40,283 nt of DNA from Mesobacterium_A hydrothermale (GTDB lineage Bacteria; Pseudomonadota; Alphaproteobacteria; Rhodobacterales; Rhodobacteraceae): contig NZ_JAYLLH010000032.1 of NCBI RefSeq assembly GCF_035818635.1, positions 1-40,283 of the forward strand. The letters run 5' to 3'. The position numbers and the translations under genes are program-made. The notes beneath the pieces are model-generated. The model did no database searches. It was given only the letters and a program-made list of their open reading frames with translations, and had not been told where the DNA came from. Position 1 is the first letter of the stretch, and each line of letters opens with the position of its first letter. Positions 15,486 to 23,713 of the stretch are shown piece after piece.

Positions 15486-18400
15486 ATGACCAAGCCCAAT
15501 CCGGCAAACCCGACTTTTTCAATCTCCGACGCTGATCTCGCCTCTGCGCTGGCGCAAATCGGCGCGGAGATCGACCACCAACCCCTGCGCAGTTCGGCGC
15601 TCGCGCGCATCATGCGCGAGACGTTTCATGGCAGCGATGCCGGCGGTGCCTGGGACTGGCGCATGGCCTATGACCTGATGCAGGCCGCGTCCGTCCAGGT
15701 GCTGCTGCGTGGGGCCGACGCGGCAGGTGACATCGCTGCTGCAAAGCTGCTTGCCTCACGGCTGCTGACGGAAACCCGCCGGTCAGAGCAGCAGATCCGG
15801 CTGCAGCAGTTTTCCACGCCGCTGGCATTCGCGGCCCTGACGGTGCGGGCGGCGGCAACACGAAAGGGCGAGACCGTGTTGGAGCCCTCGGCGGGCACCG
15901 GCGCCTTGGCCGCTTTCGCCGCTCGGGCCGGTGCCACGCTTGTGCTCAACGAGATCGAGCCCTTTCGCCAGTGCCTCCTGCGCGCGGTTTTCGGCGGCGA
16001 GGTGACGGGCCATGACGGCGAGCATATCGACGATCTGCTGCAGACACCGGTTTTACCCGACGTCGTGGTGATGAACCCGCCCTTCGCGTCCTCGGTCGAT
16101 CGTTCCCGGGACAAACACATTGCCGCCAAGCACCTCATCGCGGCAGCAAAGCGTCTCGCGCCCGGTGGGCGGCTGGTGGCGATCATGCCGCCGGGGTTCA
16201 CGTCTGAGCGCGATGCCGCGCATTGGTCGCGCGCCTGCGGTCTCCTGACGCCGCGATTGGCGTTGACGATGCCGTGGCAGGTCTACCGCAAGCTCGGCAC
16301 CTCTGTCGAAACCCAGCTCATGGTCTTCGACAAGGTGCAGGAGGACGGCGAAATGATCCGCGCCATTGTCCGGGACTTGGATGACGCCCTTCCTTTTATC
16401 GACGCCGTGGCCGCGACCCGGCCCGAGGCGCGCCCCGTACAACAGGCTGAAGCAATCCCTCATGCTCGAGCAACCGTTCCATCTTCTGTTCCGCGCAAGA
16501 CCGCCGCTGCGCCTGTCGCCGCCTCCAAACCCCGGGCGAACGTCGTCCGTCCGCTCAGCTTCACGAGCCTTCAGACCCCCCGTGACAACACGCCCGTCTC
16601 GGACATCTATGCGCGCTACCGGCCGCAGCGGATTGAGATCGCAGGCGCGCAGGAACATCCCACGCCGCTGGTCGAGAGCATCGCCATGGCCTCTGTCGCG
16701 CCACCCGTGCCTTCGGGTCCCGCCAGTTCGGAATTGCGCCTGCCTGCCAGGTTGATTGAAGAGGGACACCTCTCCGAGGCGCAGCTCGAGACCATCATCA
16801 TGGCGCATGAGGCCCATGGGAGTGACCTGCCGGGGCGGTTCACCATCGATGACGACCAGACCAGGCTGACGCGCGCCGATGACGACCCTGACGCTCGGGC
16901 CTACCGCCTTGGCTATTTCCTTGGCGACGGCACCGGCTGCGGCAAGGGCCGCGAATGCGCGGGGCTGATCCTGGTCAACTGGCTCGCCGGGCGCCGCAAG
17001 GCGATCTGGGTCTCCAAATCCGCCACGCTTATCGAGGACGCGATCCGCGACTGGACCGATCTTGGCGGCTCGCCTGCCGACATTCAGCCGCTCTCCAAAT
17101 GGAAACCGGACCAGCCCATCCCGATGGGCGACGGTATCCTCTTCGTCACCTATGCCACGCTGCGGTCCGCGGGCAAATGCGGCACCACGCGACTGAGCCA
17201 GATCCTCGCCTGGATGGGCGACGACTTCGATGGCATGCTGGCCTTTGACGAGGCCCATGCCATGCAGAACGCGGCAGGATCCGAGCAGGGCAGGGGGGTC
17301 AAACCCTCCCAGCAGGGCCTCGCTGGTCTGCGGCTGCAACTGGCAGCACCCCGGGCTCGCGTCTTCTACATCTCGGCCACGGGGGCCACGAGTGTCCACA
17401 ACCTCGCCTATGCCGCGCGGCTGGGGCTCTGGGGGCAAGGCCCCGAATACCCCTTCCCAAGCCGCGAAAGCTTTGTGTCGGCGATGGAGGCAGGCGGCGT
17501 TGCCGCCATGGAGGTGGTCGCGCGCGATCTCAAGACGCTCGGGCTCTACACGGCCCGCGCCCTCAGTTTCGATGGCGTGGAGTATGACGTGCTCGAACAC
17601 GCGCTCACTCCGGCCCAGATCGAGATCTACGACGCTTACGCGGGTGCGTTTCGCACCATTCACCACAATCTTGAAGCAGCACTGACTGCGACTGGCGTCA
17701 ATGACGCCTCGGGCGAGACCAATGCCTCCGCCGCCCGCGCCTCGGCCAAGTCCCGTTTCGAGAGCACGAAACAGCGCTTCTTCAATCATCTCCTGATGGG
17801 CATGAAGGCGCCGACCATCATCCGCGCCATCGAGGAAGACCTCGCGGCGGGCAACGCTTGCGTCATCCAGGTGGTCTCGACAGGCGAAAGCCTGCTGAAA
17901 CGCCGGCTTGAGACGATGGACGCCGACGACGAGCTCGTTGAGGGGGCCTTGACGCCGCGCGACTACGTGCTGGGTTATCTCGAGCAGGCCTTCCCGATCC
18001 ACGCGCAAAAGCTCGTTGAGATTGACGGCAATATGGTGGCGGAACCCTTGCGCGATGAGACCGGTGCGCTGGTTGTCTCGCGTGAGGCCCTTGCTTTGCG
18101 CGACGCGGCCATGATGGAATTGATGACGCTGGCGCCGATCCCCTCGGCGCTGGATCAGATCCTCTGGGCCTTTGGCGACGAGGCCGTGGCCGAAGTCACG
18201 GGCCGGTCGATCCGACCTCTGAAGGCGGACGATGGCCACCTCTTCATCGAGAAACGCAGCGCCAGCAGCAATTCCTCCGAGACCCAAGCCTTCATGGACG
18301 GCGAGAAGGATATCCTGATCTTCTCCGATGCGGGCGGCACTGGGCGTTCCTATCACGCAGCACAGACGGCGAAGAACCAGAAGCGGCGGCGGCACTATCT

Positions 18401-19748
18401 ACTGGAGCCCGGCTGGCGCGCGGACGCGGCCATCCAGGGGCTGGGGCGCACGCATCGCTCGGCGCAGGTCAGCGCGCCCTTTTTCCGGATCTGCACCTCG
18501 GATGTGCATGGCGAGAAGCGCTTCACCTCGACGATCGCGAAACGCCTCGATCAGCTTGGGGCCCTGACCAAGGGTCAGCGCGAGACCGGCTCGCAAGGCA
18601 TGTTCCGGGAGGAGGACAATCTCGAAAGCCCGATCGCGCGGGCGGCGCTGCGTGGGTATTTCGCCGATCTTGCCGCCGGGCGCGCTGAGGCGATGAGCTA
18701 CGAGAGCTTCACCGACTGGACGGCCCTGCGGCTGATCGACAAGGACGGGGTGCTCCTTGAGGAGCTTCCACCGATCCAACGGTTTCTGAACCGGGTGCTG
18801 GCTCTGCCCATCCAGATGCAGAACGCCCTTTTCGCGGAGTTCATGCGTAGGATCGCCGATCAGACCGAGCGGGCACGGGCCGCGGGCACGCTCGATCTCG
18901 GCGTCGAAACCCTGCGCGGTGAAAGGATCGAACAGGTTTCCACTGAGGATCTCTGGACCTGCCCGAAATCCGTTGCAGTGACGCGGATCATCGGACTGGA
19001 AGTCACCGACCCGGTCCACGTTCTTGGGGCCGAAGAGGCCATATCGCGCAATCTGGACAAGACCACGATGGTGAATCGCGCCTCCGGCCGCGCCGCGCTC
19101 ATTTCGGCCCGCCCCATGCAGATGTATGACGAGGATATCGTGACGCTGATGCGCAAGGCGGTACGGACCAACGGGTCGAGCTACCTTGAGGAGATGCGCT
19201 TCGAGTCCTCGGCCTGGGAAGAGATCGGCAAGTCTGAGTTCATTCGGCTCTGGGATGAAGAGGCGGCTGCCCTGCCGAAGACCACCACAACCAAGCTCTA
19301 TCTGCTGACCGGTCTCCTGCTGCCGATCTGGAAGGACATTCCGACCACCAATGAGCGCATCTACCGGGTCACGCCCGACGGGGCGACGGCCATGATCGGG
19401 CGGACGCTGAGCGAGGACGGGGCGGCCGCGCTGCGCGCCCGCTTCCTCGTCTCCGACCCGCAAACGCCGCAGGAGATGCTGACCGCAGCCCTCGGCACCA
19501 CCGCGCCGGTCGATCTGGGCCGGGGTCTGACCCTGACCCGTCGCCGGGTCGCAGGCGAGATGCGCCTCGAGCTTAGCGGCGCGGACAAGGGCATGATCGA
19601 AAGCCTCAAGGCCCTCGGCTGCTTCACCGAGATCATCGCCTTTCAGCTGCGTGTGTTCCTGCCGCATGGGGAAGGGGTCGACACGGGGAGCATTCTGGCT
19701 CGGATCGTGGGGCAGAGGCCTGCCATCACGGCAGACCAAGCCGCCTGA
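15486..19748 (+). CDS. Adenine-methyltransferase / strawberry-notch helicase fusion (DarB-like)
   Basis: 1420 aa. The N-terminal third is an N6-adenine DNA methyltransferase fold with VLEPSAGTGALAAFAA (SAM loop, about residue 130) and MNPPF (catalytic NPPF, about 196). A low-complexity Ala/Pro linker (about 310-380) leads to a superfamily 2 helicase of the strawberry-notch type: FLGDGTGCGKGRE (Walker A, about 479), FDEAHAM (Walker B, about 587), SATGATS (motif III) and GLGRTHRSAQ (motif VI, about 985). The closest described architecture I know is the DarB antirestriction protein of phage P1. Among ArdC and orphan plasmid genes, protection of incoming DNA from restriction is the likely role, though a DNA-processing helicase cannot be excluded. 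Confidence 0.85.
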   Translation: MTKPNPANPTFSISDADLASALAQIGAEIDHQPLRSSALARIMRETFHGSDAGGAWDWRMAYDLMQAASVQVLLRGADAAGDIAAAKLLASRLLTETRRSEQQIRLQQFSTPLAFAALTVRAAATRKGETVLEPSAGTGALAAFAARAGATLVLNEIEPFRQCLLRAVFGGEVTGHDGEHIDDLLQTPVLPDVVVMNPPFASSVDRSRDKHIAAKHLIAAAKRLAPGGRLVAIMPPGFTSERDAAHWSRACGLLTPRLALTMPWQVYRKLGTSVETQLMVFDKVQEDGEMIRAIVRDLDDALPFIDAVAATRPEARPVQQAEAIPHARATVPSSVPRKTAAAPVAASKPRANVVRPLSFTSLQTPRDNTPVSDIYARYRPQRIEIAGAQEHPTPLVESIAMASVAPPVPSGPASSELRLPARLIEEGHLSEAQLETIIMAHEAHGSDLPGRFTIDDDQTRLTRADDDPDARAYRLGYFLGDGTGCGKGRECAGLILVNWLAGRRKAIWVSKSATLIEDAIRDWTDLGGSPADIQPLSKWKPDQPIPMGDGILFVTYATLRSAGKCGTTRLSQILAWMGDDFDGMLAFDEAHAMQNAAGSEQGRGVKPSQQGLAGLRLQLAAPRARVFYISATGATSVHNLAYAARLGLWGQGPEYPFPSRESFVSAMEAGGVAAMEVVARDLKTLGLYTARALSFDGVEYDVLEHALTPAQIEIYDAYAGAFRTIHHNLEAALTATGVNDASGETNASAARASAKSRFESTKQRFFNHLLMGMKAPTIIRAIEEDLAAGNACVIQVVSTGESLLKRRLETMDADDELVEGALTPRDYVLGYLEQAFPIHAQKLVEIDGNMVAEPLRDETGALVVSREALALRDAAMMELMTLAPIPSALDQILWAFGDEAVAEVTGRSIRPLKADDGHLFIEKRSASSNSSETQAFMDGEKDILIFSDAGGTGRSYHAAQTAKNQKRRRHYLLEPGWRADAAIQGLGRTHRSAQVSAPFFRICTSDVHGEKRFTSTIAKRLDQLGALTKGQRETGSQGMFREEDNLESPIARAALRGYFADLAAGRAEAMSYESFTDWTALRLIDKDGVLLEELPPIQRFLNRVLALPIQMQNALFAEFMRRIADQTERARAAGTLDLGVETLRGERIEQVSTEDLWTCPKSVAVTRIIGLEVTDPVHVLGAEEAISRNLDKTTMVNRASGRAALISARPMQMYDEDIVTLMRKAVRTNGSSYLEEMRFESSAWEEIGKSEFIRLWDEEAAALPKTTTTKLYLLTGLLLPIWKDIPTTNERIYRVTPDGATAMIGRTLSEDGAAALRARFLVSDPQTPQEMLTAALGTTAPVDLGRGLTLTRRRVAGEMRLELSGADKGMIESLKALGCFTEIIAFQLRVFLPHGEGVDTGSILARIVGQRPAITADQAA

Positions 19749-19870
19749 AAAGTCAAAGGGGGCTTGGTGTCGGGCATCGCGGATCAGCGTTTGGCCCGTC
19801 TGCGCTTTCCGGGCGCGCGCTGACCAATGCCGCGCCCGGCCCCCCCAAATTCAGACAGGAGGACAGACCC

Positions 19871-20257
19871 ATGACCAATCCCCAGATCGACTATGCCGCA
19901 ATGGCGGCTCAGTGGCGTGCAGAGCGCGAAACCACCCTGAAAGCAACCCGAGCGGAACTGATCGCGCAATTGCGCGCGCTTGGCATCAACGAGGTCACCG
20001 CCGAATACGAAGGCTATGGCGACTCTGGCAATGTCGAGGATGTGACGGTTCAGCCAGCAGAGGTCCGACTGCCGGAGGCGCTTGCCACAGAGATTGGCGA
20101 TTTCGCCTGGTCGCTCGCCTATCACCATCACCCGGGGTTCGAGAACAACGAGGGTGGCTACGGCACGCTGACCTGGGACATTGCAGCAGACAGCATCACC
20201 CTCGATCACGCCGACCGCTATGTCGAATGCTCGCACAGCTATGACGAGGGGCTGTGA
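19871..20257 (+). CDS. DUF6878-like protein
   Basis: 128 aa. Begins with a helical segment, then shows EYEGYGDSGNVEDVTV and HHHPGFENNEGGYGTLTWDI, which I recall as the core of the DUF6878 plasmid/phage family, ending with ADRYVECSHSYDEGL. AGGAGG ribosome binding site 7 bases before the ATG. It ends one base before the next gene, so the two are co-translated. Function unknown; no catalytic motif seen beyond conserved acidic and histidine residues. Confidence 0.7.
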   Translation: MTNPQIDYAAMAAQWRAERETTLKATRAELIAQLRALGINEVTAEYEGYGDSGNVEDVTVQPAEVRLPEALATEIGDFAWSLAYHHHPGFENNEGGYGTLTWDIAADSITLDHADRYVECSHSYDEGL

Positions 20258-20258
20258 G

Positions 20259-20720
20259 ATGGCCCATCCGCTTCATCATGCTGAAAGCTCTGCCCGGAAA
20301 TTCGGCGGGGTGCCGTCTGACTATCAGTCTGTGCACGATTGGTTTGACGCCTCGAAAGAGCATCTCGCGCTTTTCACGCACCGGGCCTTGCGTCACCATG
20401 CCCAAGGCCTGTTCGAGGCCGAACGTGTCTTCGGCCTATCTCTGACCAATAGCGCTGGTCGAGAGATCCCAGTGCGCTGGATCGGCGAGCAGCATGTTCG
20501 CGAAGACTGCCAGGGCCGCATCCCCAGCATGGCGGACTGGCTGCGACGGATCCAGCCCGAGCCATGGATGGCCAATGGCCATATCGACCGGCATTTCGGC
20601 GATGAGCCCTGCGGCGACCCAAGGGTTGCCTGGGCCTCCGAGGTCGCTGCCGGCCGAACGGTTCTTGGTCTGAAGGACTGGATGGAGGCGCGCGCGACGC
20701 AAGTCGCGCAATGTGCCTGA
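20259..20720 (+). CDS. DUF6915-like protein
   Basis: 153 aa from MAHPLHHAESSARKFGG, starting 2 bases after the previous stop. The family-like segments are YQSVHDWFDASKEHLA, HRALRHHAQGLFEAERVFG, NSAGREIPVRWIGEQHVRED and IPSMADWLRRIQPEPWM. DUF6915 proteins are uncharacterised and found on plasmids and phages; the many His residues (HRALRHHAQG) could bind metal. Cotranslated with the DUF6878-like gene and followed by a strong hairpin. Confidence 0.75.
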   Translation: MAHPLHHAESSARKFGGVPSDYQSVHDWFDASKEHLALFTHRALRHHAQGLFEAERVFGLSLTNSAGREIPVRWIGEQHVREDCQGRIPSMADWLRRIQPEPWMANGHIDRHFGDEPCGDPRVAWASEVAAGRTVLGLKDWMEARATQVAQCA

Positions 20721-20755
20721 CAGCTCCCGGCTCCTTATCAATCGAACGCTGCGCG

Positions 20756-20781
20756 GAAGCCCGGTTGGACGACCGGGCTTC
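20756..20781 (+). terminator. Hairpin after the DUF6915 gene
   Basis: GAAGCCCGGT-TGGACG-ACCGGGCTTC, 10 perfect pairs with a 6-base loop, followed by TTGCGTCGTTT. Probably an intrinsic terminator or attenuator; it has the same AAGCCC/GGGCTT core as other hairpins in this block. Confidence 0.6.
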
Positions 20782-20820
20782 TTGCGTCGTTTCCCCACCA
20801 ATCTTGTTGAGGATGATCGC

Positions 20821-21078
20821 ATGACACTCGAAGACATCAAGGCGGCCGTCGATGCCGGTCAGACCGTGCACTGGGCCAATACCGGCTACGTTATCCACAA
20901 GGACCGGCTCGGTCAGTACCTCATCACCTATTTGCCAAACGGCAGCTGCATCGGCCTGACCGACCGGAGCGAGCACCGGTTGAACGGAAAAGAAACGGAG
21001 TTCTTCGTCGCGCGATCGAAGGACAGCGCGGAAATCCGGGCAGCCAATCAAGACCATAGGGGTAGGGTAGGGGCGTAG
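20821..21078 (+). CDS. Small hypothetical plasmid protein
   Basis: 85 aa from MTLEDIKAAVDAGQTVHWAN, with GAGGA upstream. Contains GYVIHKDRLGQYLITYLPNG and a C-terminal SEHRLNGKETEFFVA; the shape suggests a small beta-sheet domain. I associate this with a short conserved protein of Rhodobacteraceae and Sphingomonadaceae plasmids, but cannot name a family. A TTATCCACA string inside the gene is treated as chance. Confidence 0.6.
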   Translation: MTLEDIKAAVDAGQTVHWANTGYVIHKDRLGQYLITYLPNGSCIGLTDRSEHRLNGKETEFFVARSKDSAEIRAANQDHRGRVGA

Positions 21079-21144
21079 CACCCGGAGGCGCGGGGGTATT
21101 CCCACTCGGACGGCAGCTCTGACCCGTAGGCGGGGCTGAAAGGA

Positions 21145-21180
21145 AAGCAGGCTTTCTGATTTGTGATCCCTCAAGGGGTC
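21145..21180 (+). promoter_or_regulatory. Hairpin leader before the DUF736 gene
   Basis: GAAAGC-AG-GCTTTC (21143-21156) followed by TTGTGATCCC-TCAA-GGGGTC. The string AAGCAGGCTTTCTG...TTGTGATCCC repeats, with few changes, the leader before the ParB-like gene at 9828. Candidate shared RNA or DNA element. Confidence 0.4.
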
Positions 21181-21247
21181 GAGAAAGCAATCCCGGATGC
21201 GCTGGCAAGAACGTCAGGCACCGGCCAATCCAAGAAGGAACTATCCC

Positions 21248-21976
21248 ATGTTCGCAGGAACCCTCACCCGCAATGTCGAGACCGCCGCCGCCGAATACAC
21301 CGGCACGATTCACTCGACGCGATTTGACATCGCCATCCAGCTTGAAACCCGCCCGAAGATGTCCGCGCGCAGCCCGGATTATGACGTGACGGCAGTCAAC
21401 AAGTCGGGCCGCAAGGTGCGCATCGGCACGGCCTGGAATGAAACCGGCAATACCAGTGGCAACCCCTACATCTCGATGCAGATCGATGTCGGCCTCGGCC
21501 CTTTCCGGGTCAACGCGGTGCAGACGAAAGAGGCGCGCACGGCCCAGAGCGGCGAATTCGAGATCATCCCGCTGGTCTCGAACGGCCTGATGAAATCCGG
21601 TTCGATCTCGGGCGAGCTCACCGCCATGGACGCCGACAACGCTTTCACTGGCTACATCGCCAACATGATGTTCGATCTGGAGTTCATGCTGATCGAGAAC
21701 GGCTACAAATCCGAGGAGACCCACCCGGATTACCGGATCGAGGTCAGCTCGCCCCGGGGCACGCCGATCCGCGTCGGCTCGGCCTGGATGGCCAAAAGCA
21801 GCCGCACCGCCAATGACTACCTGTCGCTGCTGATCAACACGCCCGATGGTGATCTGCGCGTGAACGCCGTGCAGAACGAAGAGCAGCGCGGCGGTCAGAC
21901 CTTTTCGATCATCCCGTTCATCGACAGCGGTGAGCAGCCTCAGGACGCAGGCGCGGGACTGTCACTGGTTGCGTGA
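21248..21976 (+). CDS. Tandem DUF736 protein
   Basis: 242 aa holding two copies of the DUF736 fold, which is normally a single domain of about 100 residues. Copy 1 (about 15-115) has YTGTIHSTRFDIAI, SPDYDVTAVNKSGRKVRIGT and YISMQIDVGLGPFRVNAV. Copy 2 (about 135-230) has HPDYRIEVSSPRGTPIRVGS, YLSLLINTPDGDLRVNAV and FSIIPF. DUF736 genes are abundant on alphaproteobacterial plasmids and conjugative elements; function unknown, possibly DNA or RNA binding. AAGGA precedes the ATG. The fusion or duplication is unusual. Last gene of the accessory block, followed by an intrinsic terminator. Confidence 0.8.
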   Translation: MFAGTLTRNVETAAAEYTGTIHSTRFDIAIQLETRPKMSARSPDYDVTAVNKSGRKVRIGTAWNETGNTSGNPYISMQIDVGLGPFRVNAVQTKEARTAQSGEFEIIPLVSNGLMKSGSISGELTAMDADNAFTGYIANMMFDLEFMLIENGYKSEETHPDYRIEVSSPRGTPIRVGSAWMAKSSRTANDYLSLLINTPDGDLRVNAVQNEEQRGGQTFSIIPFIDSGEQPQDAGAGLSLVA

Positions 21977-22004
21977 TCGGCGCTTGAAACTGAACGAACT
22001 GAAC

Positions 22005-22036
22005 CGAAAGGGGAGTCGTGGTGACACGGTTCCCCT
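22005..22036 (+). terminator. Intrinsic terminator after the DUF736 gene
   Basis: AAAGGGGA (about 22006-22013) pairs with TCCCCTTT, with an inner CGTG-GTGA-CACG hairpin, ending CCCCTTTTGC. It marks the 3' end of the accessory block. Confidence 0.65.
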
Positions 22037-22372
22037 TTTGCTGTGTCGTCGCCGTCTTTGTTGGCGCTTCAGAATCGCAGTTGTTCGTGTCTGCCGCAGC
22101 GAAGTCTTACTCTGAGCCCAACTTACCAAATGGTGCAGAATGCGCGGAGATCTGAAAACAGGTCCGACGCAGTCGTTCGCGGATGGTTCTCGGGCCAATC
22201 CACTGTTGTCGTGCTCCGTAGCGGGCATTTCGCGCGACTGCCAACCAAGCATGGAAGCGGCGCACGACGGGTGGCGTCATGCCGCGATGGGTTGCGAGTT
22301 GGTCAACGCTTCAATTGCTTGTAGTTGTTCGGTTGACCCGCATCGTCACCCCGCCAAAGACAGCGCCCAACC
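22037..22372. other. Gene-free boundary region
   Basis: No supported gene. AGCCCAACTTACCAAATGGTG (near 22121) resembles AGCCCGATACTTACCAAGATG near 7468, after the ArdC-like gene. Both lie where plasmid backbone gives way to cargo. Otherwise nothing recognised. Confidence 0.35.
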
Positions 22373-23542
22373 TCACTCGTGGTTCTCCAATTTCCACGCC
22401 ATCGCCCAGCCAATGCGGCGTTCGATACTGGGATGAGAATAAAAGATCATCTCCTCCAGCCAGTGCGGCGAAGGCGCCCTGTAGTTGGCTGTGCGCATGA
22501 GTGCCTGGGCGAGGCCACCCGGTTCATTTGAAAGCTCCAGCGCGTAGCGGTCCGCGGAGGTTTCAAGAAGGCGGGAGTAGCTTGAGGTCAGGGGCGTTGC
22601 CAGGAACATCACCACTGTAAACAGGGCATATAGGATCGGGAAAGAACCTGGGTGCTCGATCCTTGCGACCGACAGGCCGGCGCGCTCCCATGGTATTGCA
22701 CGAAAAAGGCGATCCGTTGAAAAGAATGCCAATCCGGCAAGAGCGCTGTAGAACACGAGCGTCACCAGAACGTGGTGTTTGACGAAGTGGCCGATCTCAT
22801 GAGCCACCACGGCGCGGATCTCGGCCGGGTCTGCGCCTTGCTGGAACATGTTATCACTCAAAGCGATGCGCGCCGTTCCGAACAATCCGGACACGTTGGC
22901 GGTGAAGCGTTCGGACTGGCGGCTTCCGTCGTAGAGATGAATGGAGGCCGCCTCGATACCAGCCGCATCCGCAAGCTCCGTTACAGCCGTCAACACCTCG
23001 CCTTCCGGTGCCGGCGTATAGGTGTTCAGCAGAGGTTGCAGGACGACCGGTGCAAGGAACGTCACCACAAACAGGGCTGCTGCGGTCAGCCCGCTCGCCC
23101 AGACCCACCAATTTTTACCAGTGCGCCGCACAAGCCAGTAAATGCCTGCAACGATCAATGCGCCTACTAGTGCTGTCAGGACCGACAAAAGTGCCCACTG
23201 AACGGCCCAGTCCGCAAACGGCTGCTCGGAGAGGTCGAAGGCGCGTTCGCGATGCCAATCGACAAACGCTGTGAACGGCGACGCCATCACTGCGAGGGCA
23301 AGAAGGAAGACGAAGGCCGCCGAGAGCGCCGACAGATTGGGCCGGGCCTTCGTCGCGTTCAGCCCGTCCACGATCCGGGAGAGCAGGCGCGAACGGGCGA
23401 TCAGTGCGCAGGCGAAAAGCGTCACAGCAAGGTTCGCGACCAAGATCCAATGGTTCCCCTGCGTATAGGCGACCGCGTTGGCAAGCTCATCGGCGGTGAG
23501 CAAGCCAAGCCAGTTTTGGGTTTCCAGTTCGACTTGCGTCAT
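22373..23542 (-). CDS. M48-family membrane metalloprotease (Ste24/HtpX type)
   Basis: 389 aa, multi-pass membrane protein. It has the zinc site AVVAHEIGHFVKHHV (HExxH, about residue 248) and the third ligand region LLETSADRYALEL (about 325), as in CAAX prenyl protease 1/Ste24. Five or so hydrophobic helices precede and flank the catalytic domain. Bacterial members take part in membrane-protein quality control. AAAGGA is spaced correctly from the ATG. Transcribed alone and divergent from the serine hydrolase gene. It looks like chromosomal-type cargo rather than plasmid backbone. Confidence 0.88.
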   Translation of the reverse strand: MTQVELETQNWLGLLTADELANAVAYTQGNHWILVANLAVTLFACALIARSRLLSRIVDGLNATKARPNLSALSAAFVFLLALAVMASPFTAFVDWHRERAFDLSEQPFADWAVQWALLSVLTALVGALIVAGIYWLVRRTGKNWWVWASGLTAAALFVVTFLAPVVLQPLLNTYTPAPEGEVLTAVTELADAAGIEAASIHLYDGSRQSERFTANVSGLFGTARIALSDNMFQQGADPAEIRAVVAHEIGHFVKHHVLVTLVFYSALAGLAFFSTDRLFRAIPWERAGLSVARIEHPGSFPILYALFTVVMFLATPLTSSYSRLLETSADRYALELSNEPGGLAQALMRTANYRAPSPHWLEEMIFYSHPSIERRIGWAMAWKLENHE

Positions 23543-23713
23543 TGGTCAGTCCTTTCAAGAAGCGCGGACCGCGGTGAGTGGCACGGTCATCTAGGATCTA
23601 GACGAGACAAAAATTAAAGTAAAACATCAAATAATTATCCCTAAATATTGTAATCAGTGTCTCGCGGCTTTAGATCTGCGTCACTGCAAGCGACGTTTCA
23701 GGGAGAGAACAAA

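Noticed and set aside
16053..18395. 780-aa minus-strand open frame opposite the helicase gene
   Set aside because: It mirrors the plus gene in a high-GC region, has no domain motif and no ribosome binding site; the plus frame carries clear methyltransferase and helicase motifs.
20891..20899. Perfect TTATCCACA DnaA-box match
   Set aside because: Single copy inside a coding sequence, with no AT-rich neighbour or further boxes; repABC origins do not need a cluster here. Taken as chance.
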